Below are positions 54,950 through 64,000 of a DNA stretch of 64,000 bases, one piece after another. The notes beneath the pieces were generated by a model, which saw only the letters and a list, made by a program, of their open reading frames with translations, was not told the origin of the DNA and ran no database searches. Position 1 is the first letter of the stretch, and each line of letters opens with the position of its first letter. Position numbers and translations under genes: made by a program. The stretch is from Mantis religiosa (lineage: Eukaryota > Arthropoda > Insecta > Mantodea > Mantidae), in the NCBI GenBank assembly GCA_030765055.1, contig CM060953.1:194840482-194904481 (forward strand), written 5' to 3'.

Positions 54950-56733
54950 TATTTGGACGTGTTACAGAGATGGGAGCATCGCTGGGAGAGGTGTGTAGAG
55001 TTACAAGGAGACTATGTTGAAAAACGCCGAGTATTATTTGGACGGGTTACAGAGATGAGAACATCGCTGGGAGAAGTGTGTAGAGTTACAAGGAGACTAT
55101 GTGAAAAACGCCGAGTACTATTTGGACAGGTTACAGAGATGGGAGCATCGCTGGGAGAGGTGTGTAGAGTTACAAGGAGACTATGTTGAAAAACGCCGAG
55201 TACTATTTGGACGGGTTACAGAGATGGGAGCATCGCTGAGAGAAGTGTGTAGAGTTACAAGGAGACTATGTTGAAAAACGTCGAGTACTATTTGGACGTG
55301 TTACAGAGATGGGAGCATCGCTGGGAGAAGTGTGTAGAGTTACAAGGAGACTATGTTGAAAAACGTCGAGTACTATTTGGACGTGTTACAGAGATGGGAG
55401 CGTCGCTGGGAGAAGTGTGTAGAGTTACAAGGAGACTATATTGAAAAACGTCGAGTACTATTTGGACGTGTTACAGAGATAGGAACATCGCTGGGAGAAG
55501 TGTGTAAAGTTACAAGGAGACTATGTTGAAAAACGTCGAGTACTATTTGGACGTGTTACAGAGATGGGAGCGTCGCTGGGAGAAGTGTGTAGAGTTACAA
55601 GGAGACTATGTTGAAAAACGTCGAGTACTATTTGGACGTGTTACAGAGATAGGAACATCGCTGGGAGAAGTGTGTAAAGTTACAAGGAGACTATGTTGAA
55701 AAACGTCGAGTACTATTTGGACGTGTTACAGAGATGGGAACACCGCTGGGAGAAGTGTGTAGAGTTACAAGGAGACTATGTTGAAAAACGTCGAGTACTA
55801 TTTGGACGTGTTACAGAGATAGGAACATCGCTGGGAGAAGTGTGTAAAGTTACAAGGAGACTATGTTGAAAAACGTCGAGTACTATTTGGACGTGTTACA
55901 GAGATAGGAACATCGTTGGGAGAAGTGTGTAAAGTTACAAGGAGACTATGTTGAAAAACGTCGAGTACTATTTGGACGTGTTACAGAGATAGGAACATCG
56001 CTGGGAGAAGTGTGTAAAGTTACAAGGAGACTATGTTGAAAAACGCCGAGTACTATTTGGACGTGTTACAGAGATGGGAACATCGCTGGGAGAAGTGTGT
56101 AGAGTTACAAGGAGACTATGTTGAAAAACGCCGAGTACTATTTGGACAGGTTACAGAGATGAGAACATCGCTGGGAGAAGTGTGTAAAGTTACAAGGAGA
56201 CTATGTTGAAAAACGTCGAGTACTATTTGGACGTGTTACAGAGATAGGAAAATCGCTGGGAGAAGTGTGTAAAGTTACAAGGAGACTATATTGAAAAACG
56301 CCGAGTACTATTTGGACGGGTTACAGAGATGGGAGCATCGCTGGGAGAAGTATGTAGAGTTACAAGGAGAGTATATTGAAAAACGCCGAGTACTATTTGG
56401 ACGGGTTACAGAGATGGGAGCATCGCTGGGAGAAGTATGTAGAGTTACAAGGAGACTATATTGAAAAACGCCGAGTACTATTTGGACGGGTTACAGAGAT
56501 GGGAGCATCGCTGGGAGAAGTGTGTAGAGTTACAAGGAGACTATGTTGAAAAACGCCGAGTACTATTTGGACGGGTTACAGAGATGGGAGCATCGCTGGG
56601 AGAAGTGTGTAGAGTTACAAGGAGACTATGTTGAAAAACGTCGAGTACTATTTGGACGGGTTACAGAGATGGGAGCATCGCTGGGAGTAGTGTGTAAAGT
56701 TACAAGGAGACTATGTTGAAAAACGTCGAGTAC
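54950..56733. repeat. higher-order block 2 (1784 bp, internally shortened)
   Basis: Repeats the first and last parts of block 1, lacking the middle. Marker GGGAGTAGTGTGTAAAG occurs at 54901 and 56685, 1784 bp apart. Confidence 0.8.
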
Positions 56734-59700
56734 TATTTGGACGTGTTACAGAGATGGGAGCATCGCTGGGAGAGGTGTGTAGAGTTACAAGGAGACTATG
56801 TTGAAAAACGCCGAGTATTATTTGGACGGGTTACAGAGATGAGAACATCGCTGGGAGAAGTGTGTAGAGTTACAAGGAGACTATGTGAAAAACGCCGAGT
56901 ACTATTTGGACAGGTTACAGAGATGGGAGCATCGCTGGGAGAGGTGTGTAGAGTTACAAGGAGACTATGTTGAAAAACGCCGAGTACTATTTGGACGGGT
57001 TACAGAGATGGGAGCATCGCTGAGAGAAGTGTGTAGAGTTACAAGGAGACTATGTTGAAAAACGTCGAGTACTATTTGGACGTGTTACAGAGATGGGAGC
57101 ATCGCTGGGAGAAGTGTGTAGAGTTACAAGGAGACTATGTTGAAAAACGTCGAGTACTATTTGGACGTGTTACAGAGATGGGAGCGTCGCTGGGAGAAGT
57201 GTGTAGAGTTACAAGGAGACTATATTGAAAAACGTCGAGTACTATTTGGACGTGTTACAGAGATAGGAACATCGCTGGGAGAAGTGTGTAAAGTTACAAG
57301 GAGACTATGTTGAAAAACGTCGAGTACTATTTGGACGTGTTACAGAGATGGGAGCGTCGCTGGGAGAAGTGTGTAGAGTTACAAGGAGACTATGTTGAAA
57401 AACGTCGAGTACTATTTGGACGTGTTACAGAGATAGGAACATCGCTGGGAGAAGTGTGTAAAGTTACAAGGAGACTATGTTGAAAAACGTCGAGTACTAT
57501 TTGGACGTGTTACAGAGATGGGAACACCGCTGGGAGAAGTGTGTAGAGTTACAAGGAGACTATGTTGAAAAACGCCGAGTACTATTTGGACGTGTTACAG
57601 AGATGGGAACATCGCTGGGAGAAGTGTGTAGAGTTACAAGGAGACTATGTTGAAAAACGTCGAGTACTATTTGGACGTGTTACAGAGATAGGAACATCGT
57701 TGGGAGAAGTGTGTAAAGTTACAAGGAGACTATGTTGAAAAACGTCGAGTACTATTTGGACGTGTTACAGAGATAGGAACATCGCTGGGAGAAGTGTGTA
57801 AAGTTACAAGGAGACTATGTTGAAAAACGCCGAGTACTATTTGGACGTGTTACAGAGATGGGAACATCGCTGGGAGAAGTGTGTAGAGTTACAAGGAGAC
57901 TATGTTGAAAAACGCCGAGTACTATTTGGACAGGTTACAGAGATGAGAACATCGCTGGGAGAAGTGTGTAAAGTTACAAGGAGACTATGTTGAAAAACGT
58001 CGAGTACTATTTGGACGTGTTACAGAGATAGGAACATCGCTGGGAGAAGTGTGTAAAGTTACAAGGAGACTATATTGAAAAACGCCGAGTACTATTTGGA
58101 CGGGTTACAGAGATGGGAGCATCGCTGGGAGAAGTATGTAGAGTTACAAGGAGAGTATATTGAAAAACGCCGAGTACTATTTGGACGGGTTACAGAGATG
58201 GGAGCATCGCTGGGAGAAGTATGTAGAGTTACAAGGAGACTATATTGAAAAACGCCGAGTACTATTTGGACGGGTTACAGAGATGGGAGCATCGCTGGGA
58301 GAAGTATGTAGAGTTACAAGGAGACTATAATGAAAAACGCCGAGTACTATTTGGACGGGTTACAGAGATGGGAGCATCGCTGGGAGAAGTATGTAGAGTT
58401 ACAAGGAGACTATATTGAAAAACGCCGAGTACTATTTGGACGGGTTACAGAGATGGGAGCATCGCTGGGAGAAGTGTGTAGAGTTACAAGGAGACTATGT
58501 TGAAAAACGCCGAGTACTATTTGGACGGGTTACAGAGATGGGAGCATCGCTGGGAGAAGTGTGTAGAGTTACAAGGAGACTATGTTGAAAAACGCCGAGT
58601 ACTATTTGGACGGGTTACAGAGATGGGAGCATCGCTGGGAGAAGTGTGTAAAGTTACAAGGAGACTATGTTGAAAAACGTCGAGTACTATTTGGACGGGT
58701 TACAGAGATGGGAGCGTCGCTGGGAGAAGTGTGTAGAGTTACAAGGAGACTATGTTGAAAAACGTCGAGTACTATTTGGACGGGTTACAGAGATGGGAGC
58801 GTCGCTGGGAGAAGTGTGTAGAGTTACAAGGAGACTATGTTGATAAAACGCCGAGTACTATTTGGACGGGTTACAGAGATGGGAACATCGCTGGGAGAAG
58901 TGTGTAGAGTTACAAGGAGTCTATGTTGAAAAACGCCGAGTACTATTCGGACGGGTTACAGAGATGGGAACATCGCTGGGAGAAGTGTGTAGAGTTACAA
59001 GGAGACTATGTTGAGAAACGCCGAGTACTATTTGGACGGGTTACATAGATGGGAACATCGCTGGGAGAAGTTTGTAGAGTTACAAGGAGACTATGTTGAG
59101 AAACGCCGAGTACTATTTGGACGGGTTACAGAGATGGGAACATCGCTGGGAGAAGTTTGTAGAGTTACAAGGAGACTATGTTGAGAAACGCCGAGTACTA
59201 TTTGGACGTGTTACAGAGATGGGAACATCGCTGGGAGAAGTGTGTAGAGTTACAAGGAGACTATGTTGAAAAACGCCGAGTACTATTTGGACAGGTTACA
59301 GAGATGAGAACATCGCTGGGAGAAGTGTGTAAAGTTACAAGGAGACTATGTTGAAAAACGTCGAGTACTATTTGGACGTGTTACAGAGATAGGAACATCG
59401 CTGGGAGAAGTGTGTAAAGTTACAAGGAGACTATATTGAAAAACGTCGAGTACTATTTGGACGTGTTACAGAGATAGGAACATCGCTGGGAGAAGTGTGT
59501 AAAGTTACAAGGAGACTATATTGAAAATCGCCGAGTACTATTTGGACGGGTTACAGAGATGGGAGCATCGCTGGGAGAAGTATGTAGAGTTACAAGGAGA
59601 GTATATTGAAAAACGCCGAGTACTATTTGGACGGGTTACAGAGATGGGAGCATCGCTGGGAGAAGTATGTAGAGTTACAAGGAGACTATATTGAAAAACG

Positions 59701-60890
59701 CCGAGTACTATTTGGACGGGTTACAGAGATGGGAGCATCGCTGGGAGAAGTATGTAGAGTTACAAGGAGACTATATTGAAAAACGCCGAGTACTATTTGG
59801 ACGGGTTACAGAGATGGGAGCATCGCTGGGAGAAGTATGTAGAGTTACAAGGAGACTATATTGAAAAACGCCGAGTACTATTTGGACGGGTTACAGAGAT
59901 GGGAGCATCGCTGGGAGAAGTGTGTAGAGTTACAAGGAGACTATGTTGAAAAACGCCGAGTACTATTTGGACGGGTTACAGAGATGGGAGCATCGCTGGG
60001 AGAAGTGTGTAGAGTTACAAGGAGACTATGTTGAAAAACGCCGAGTACTATTTGGACGGGTTACAGAGATGAGAGCATCGCTGGGAGAAGTATGTAGAGT
60101 TACAAGGAGACTATATTGAAAAACGCCGAGTACTATTTGGACGGGTTACAGAGATGGGAGCATCGCTGGGAGAAGTGTGTAGAGTTACAAGGAGACTATG
60201 TTGAAAAACGCCGAGTACTATTTGGACGGGTTACAGAGATGGGAGCATCGCTGGGAGAAGTGTGTAGAGTTACAAGGAGACTATGTTGAAAAACGTCGAG
60301 TACTATTTGGACGGGTTACAGAGATGGGAGCATCGCTGGGAGAAGTATGTAGAGTTACAAGGAGACTATATTGAAAAACGCCGAGTACTATTTGGACGGG
60401 TTACAGAGATGGGAGCATCGCTGGGAGAAGTATGTAGAGTTACAAGGAGACTATATTGAAAAACGCCGAGTACTATTTGGACGGGTTACAGAGATGGGAG
60501 CATCGCTGGGAGAAGTGTGTAGAGTTACAAGGAGACTATGTTGAAAAACGCCGAGTACTATTTGGACGGGTTACAGAGATGGGAGCATCGCTGGGAGAAG
60601 TGTGTAGAGTTACAAGGAGACTATATTGAAAAACGCCGAGTACTATTTGGACGGGTTACAGAGATGGGAGCATCGCTGGGAGAAGTATGTAGAGTTACAA
60701 GGAGACTATATTGAAAAACGCCGAGTACTATTTGGACGGGTTACAGAGATGGGAGCATCGCTGGGAGAAGTGTGTAGAGTTACAAGGAGACTATGTTGAA
60801 AAACGCCGAGTACTATTTGGACGGGTTACAGAGATGGGAGCATCGCTGGGAGAAGTGTGTAGAGTTACAAGGAGACTATGTTGAAAAACG
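56734..60890. repeat. higher-order block 3, copy of block 1
   Basis: Matches block 1 at an offset of 6034 bp almost base for base over about 4.1 kb, for example GTTGATAAAACG at 52805 and 58839. The few differences I see include GAAAATCG (59524) and AGTTAAAAGG (54743, only in block 1). The match ends near 60890; beyond it the units are of a more uniform kind. Confidence 0.85.
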
Positions 60891-61945
60891 TCGAGTACTA
60901 TTTGGACGGGTTACAGAGATGGGAACATCGCTGGGAGAAGTGTGTAGAGTTACAAGGAGACTATATTGAAAAACGTCGAGTACTATTTGGACGGGTTACA
61001 GAGATGGGAGCGTCGCTGGGAGAAGTGTGTAGAGTTACAAGGAGACTATATTGAAAAACGCCGAGTACTATTTGGACGTGTTACAGAGATGGGAGCATCG
61101 CTGGGAGAAGTGTGTAGAGTTACAAGGAGACTATATTGAAAAACGCCGAGTACTATTTGGACGGGTTACAGAGATGGGAGCGTCGCTGGGAGAAGTGTGT
61201 AGAGTTACAAGGAGACTATGTTGAAAAACGCCGAGTACTATTTGGACGTGTTACAGAGATGGGAGCATCGCTGGGAGAAGTGTGTAGAGTTACAAGGAGA
61301 CTATGTTGAAAAACGCCGAGTACTATTTGGACGTGTTACAGAGATGGGAGCGTCGCTGGGAGAAGTGTGTAGAGTTACAAGGAGACTATGTTGAAAACGT
61401 CGAGTACTATTTGGACGGCTTACAGAGATGGGAGCGTCGCTGGGAGAAGTGTGTAGAGTTACAAGGAGACTATGTTGAAAAACGCCGAGTACTATTTGGA
61501 CGTGTTACAGAGATGGGAGCGTCGCTGGGAGAAGTGTGTAGAGTTACAAGGAGACTATGTTGAAAAACGCCGAGCACTATTTGGACGTGTTACAGAGATG
61601 GGAGCGTCGCTGGGAGAAGTGTGTAGAGTTACAAGGAGACTATGTTGAAAAACGCCGTGTACTGTTTGGACGGGTTACAGAGGGGACCATCGCTGGGAGA
61701 AGTATGTAGAGTTACAAGGAGACTATATTGAAAAACGCCGAGTACTATTTGGACGGGTTACAGAGATGGGAGCATCGCTGGGAGAAGTGTGTAGAGTTAC
61801 AAGGAGACTATGTTGAAAAACGTCGAGTACTATTTGGACGGGTTACAGAGATGGGAGCGTCGCTGGGAGAAGTGTGTCGAGTTACAAGGAGACTATGTTG
61901 AAAAATACATTATAAATAAATATCTTTATTAGATCGGAAACATTT

Positions 61946-62224
61946 CCTATGTCAATCGAGATAAACGTTTCCGGGAATCAGTGCATGTTCCATTATATAG
62001 AGCAGGGGGAAATTGTATTTTAAAAGGACGTCATTATAGGCTGACTAAACTTTATGACGATGCTCGTGGCGTGCCATGTTCCCAGCAGCAATTTTATTCT
62101 GTCACAAACAAAAATGCTTGTCTACCTGATGTTCAGTTATATAACTCTCAGGTGTCTTACGTAATAGAAGCAGCATCTCTGGAAATCTGGCTGGACCAAC
62201 ATTTAGATTGGGGAACATACAATT
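61946..62224 (+). other. unassigned open stretch
   Basis: An open frame of 81 codons (61981-62226) with no family features, between the truncated M2 and PLE-A. Confidence 0.25.
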
Positions 62225-62930
62225 AAAAAAATAAAAGACGATTATAATTTTTAAAAAGGACTTTCCATCCTTGTTTAATAAACAACTTCAAAAAGTTTTT
62301 AAAGAGTTTGGTATAACTTTGGTTCCTCCAAACATATATAGTATTAAAAATTTATTACATTTCTATAAAAAAAAGCTTAAATTCCTAATAATAAAAATCT
62401 GGTATTTATCAATTTGATTGTTTATTTTGTAATCGAGTTTACATTGGTAAGACGAAACGTAATATTGAAATCAGAAGGAAAGAACATTTTCGTAACGTAT
62501 AAACAAACTGATAAATCGGCCATAGCAGATCATTTTTGGTCATTTAACCATGAAATAAAATTGTTATTAAAACAATTAAATGTCCTGATAGATTTAATGG
62601 TTTGGGAAAATATATTTATTTTAAAAAATAAACATGGGTTAGTGGATTTTGAAATATCGGCAGTTGATTCTGTTCTTTAGTTTGTTTCGTTTTCAGTTTT
62701 TGGTAATACTGAAAAAAAAAAAACAGAAGAATATAGTATCTTCCTTAACAATGAATGTGTTTTCTCCTGTGGTTTTCCTTGACGGAAGATGCGGACAAGA
62801 GATTGTGAAATCGATATCAATTAGAAACAAGAATTAACACTATTTTTCTTAAGTTAATTGAGGCTTTTGCTGCAAATTGTTATATTTGTATAATATTCCG
62901 TGTTTCACTGTAGCCTTCTTCATTTCTTAC
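62225..62930 (+). mobile_element. PLE-A, GIY-YIG and 3' end
   Basis: Contains the region before the endonuclease, then YLFCNRVYIGKTKRNIEIRR-like coding (about 62430-62470), SAIADHFWSFNHEIKLLLKQ, and FILKNKHGLVDFEISAVDSV, followed by the 3' tail with a decayed hammerhead fold. Ends near ATTTGTATAATATTCCG (62885-62901). 5' truncated. Confidence 0.8.
62779..62820 (+). ncRNA. decayed hammerhead-like motif, PLE-A
   Basis: Stem I TTGA/TCAA is perfect, GAAA is at 62807-62810 with ATCGATA after it, but the core reads CGGAAGA instead of CTGAAGA and stem II is poor. Confidence 0.4.
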
Positions 62931-62934
62931 ATAA

Positions 62935-63860
62935 TGTCGTTAAGTGTCCAATACCTCGTCGTGGTTGGATCTGCTTTAGGCTGCTATAGTGGTGAACTAT
63001 GGTAACCTTTTGTTTTTCTTTCTTTTTCAGGATATACTTGGATTGGTGTGAGAACAGAGAACATCAGTTGCTTAACGTTCGTAATGGATGAACCTTTATT
63101 GTTTTACATAATTTGTACTGTTGTTTTTGTTGCGGAAAAATAGTAAACAAAAGCATTCTTATGTTATACGTGTAACACTCAGAACTGGCACAAGTCAAAG
63201 CTTTTCTTATAATCCCGAAGACTTAAACTACAATCTCGGGGCCGACCGCACTTTGAAAGAGAGTATCGGCCCAATCTCTTCTTTACAAAGCAACGACTGA
63301 CATGAATGGAGAGATTTGCCCCCCTTCCCACCTGGCCGGCCACCCCTGACAAAGTTAACCCCGGCGGTCTCTGTTTAACGTCGCCGTGCATGAGCTTGGT
63401 AAAAAAGTAAAACTGGAATGTAAAATCCCCTAATCCTATGAGTAACAAGCGGAGCTGATTCTTTTCTTGAAAACTGTTGGAAAGGTGTTGAACCTCGCTC
63501 TAATTTGCGCTGCGCCCCCCTCCACATTTAATCCTCGCACCAGGGGTCCAAGAGGGGAGGTCATGCGAAACCAATCTGCCCTGATTCGGTTCTCATCACG
63601 TGTGAAATTGACACTGATGATACCTGTGTAAAAAATACGGTTAGCTCCAATATGACGCTGCTAAACGCTTGTTAAAAAATTACCTACCTGCCCCTGGTGT
63701 CGATGTGCTACTGGAAAACCAAAAATCTAAAACCCTTCAGCTTAGAGGAAATACAGAAAAAACTCCAGCCAGGTTTTGGTGTTATTATTTTATTGCCTTC
63801 TTTATGACATGTCTACCTATCTTGTATATTGGACAAATATAGCATTCCACCTAAAAATGC
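62935..63860. other. unclassified, GC-richer part at 63230-63600
   Basis: No element identified. A pyrimidine-rich tract ending TTTCTTTTTCAG (63019-63030) could be a plus-strand splice acceptor, but the following frames are short and unconvincing. A minus-strand open frame (63179-63448) of 89 codons has no recognisable domain. Confidence 0.3.
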
Positions 63861-63867
63861 TAAAAAA

Positions 63868-64000
63868 CTTATCTTATAAGAAATTATTTATTGGAAGTCT
63901 ACTCATATCGATAATTACATAAAAAATAAATTCACATAAATTTTCTGTTTTTTATAGTTTGATTTATAGATTAATAAATATACTAATGAATGAAGAGGAA
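63868..64000 (+). mobile_element. PLE-A reverse transcriptase fragment, runs off the window
   Basis: Matches about 10545-10680: STHIDNYIKN, FSVFYSLIYRLINILMNEEE, i.e. the end of the RT palm and the thumb. Truncated by the window end. Confidence 0.75.

Larger units (their letters stand above)
50346..61900. repeat. 85-bp M2 array, about 136 copies
   Basis: Unit: GAAAAACGCCGAGTACTATT, TGGACGGGTTACAGAGATGG, GAGCATCGCTGGGAGAAGTG, TGTAGAGTTACAAGGAGACT, ATGTT = 85 bp. Length 11554 divided by 85 gives 135.9. Subtypes differ at fixed places: CGTCGAG or CGCCGAG, GACGTG or GACGGG, GATAGGAACATC or GATGGGAGCATC, TGTAAAG or TGTAGAG, ATATTG or ATGTTG. Because 85 is not a multiple of three, each copy changes frame and a TGA soon ends any open frame. 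Confidence 0.97.
49227..61945 (+). mobile_element. M2 mariner copy 2, enlarged to about 12.7 kb
   Basis: The left end ACGAGGGTGGTCTGAAAAGT..CGACCTC follows a TA (49225-49226). The coding part runs to about 50345, the array to 61900, then the 3' sequence AAATACATTATAAATAAATA, TTATTAGATCGGAAACATTT, after which the expected right terminal repeat is lost. Non-array sequence is about 1.2 kb, the normal size of a mariner; the other 11.5 kb is array. Relative copy 1 confirms order and ends. Confidence 0.88.

Noticed and set aside
50107..61563. Several open frames of 86-164 codons made of the 85-bp repeats, as candidate repetitive proteins
   Set aside because: The 85-bp unit shifts frame each copy and a stop arrives within two to three units unless a one-base deletion intervenes. 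The identical 86-codon frames at 54929 and 56713 are only copies of the higher-order block.
50346..61900. CRISPR array
   Set aside because: Whole 85-bp units repeat without unique spacers, no cas genes, eukaryotic context.
62414..62837. Two plus-strand frames as small genes
   Set aside because: They are frameshifted pieces of PLE-A GIY-YIG coding and its 3' tail.
63019..63130. Plus-strand terminal exon after TTTCTTTTTCAG
   Set aside because: Good acceptor, but frames downstream are short and AT-rich, with no partner exon in the window.

Overview
This window reads as animal, most likely insect, nuclear DNA that is almost entirely built from decayed transposable elements and satellites derived from them. 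The evidence is the mix of mariner families, Penelope-like elements (PLE), tRNA-derived SINEs, several non-LTR retrotransposon lineages, and hAT, PIF/Harbinger and other DNA-transposon remnants, all AT-rich and broken. A cockroach- or termite-like genome would fit, but that is inference. There are no bacterial operons, no rRNA and no convincing free-standing tRNA gene. I use working names: M1-M4 (four mariner families), PLE-A and PLE-B, SINE-B (ordinary 5' tRNA head plus tail) and SINE-T (tRNA-like block inside the element).

Layout. 0.2-2.0 kb: an M1 element with two left ends and a minisatellite inside. 2.4 kb: a spliced minus-strand host exon. 2.9-7.0 kb: a large inverted repeat holding PLE-B and PLE-A copies, one cut by an M4 mariner. 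7.1-9.0 kb: SINE-B, M1 and M3 pieces. 9.7-11.9 kb: PLE-A copies, inverted and head to tail, then a (TG)n tract. 13-16.5 kb: non-LTR tails, a SINE, the probable first coding exon and promoter of the host gene (14.65-15.0 kb, minus), and a TTTA/TTCA-rich tract. 16.5-19 kb: SINE-T clusters. 19.6-28.2 kb: a non-LTR RNase H remnant, two SINE-tail satellites, and an M2 mariner with an internal 85-bp array between them. 28.3-34 kb: SINEs, Jockey-like and other non-LTR tails, a hAT remnant. 34.5-37.8 kb: a DNA transposon with inverted ends and target duplication, itself cut by a 5'-truncated non-LTR element whose end is a 127-bp array. 37.8-45.5 kb: a pair of long inverted arms enclosing a nested non-LTR element, a PLE-A pair and a HARBI1-like remnant. 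47.2-48.9 kb: a second double-ended M1 with a 105-bp array. 49.2-61.9 kb: a second M2 mariner swollen to about 12.7 kb by about 136 copies of its own 3' 85 bp. 62.2-64 kb: more PLE-A.

Three things stand out. First, four unrelated elements (M1, M2, SINE-B, a non-LTR element) have each turned a 85-127 bp internal segment into a tandem array, and in each case the segment is bounded by a short repeated word (CAGT, GAAAAA, AGG, CAACAA), which suggests microhomology-seeded duplication followed by expansion. Second, the 3' part of PLE-A carries a recurring hammerhead-ribozyme-like fold, with at least two copies keeping the full catalytic core. Third, two minus-strand exons with matching splice phase point to a host gene whose intron of about 12 kb is packed with transposons.

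No intact transposase or reverse transcriptase remains in the window, so mobility of these copies would need proteins from elsewhere.
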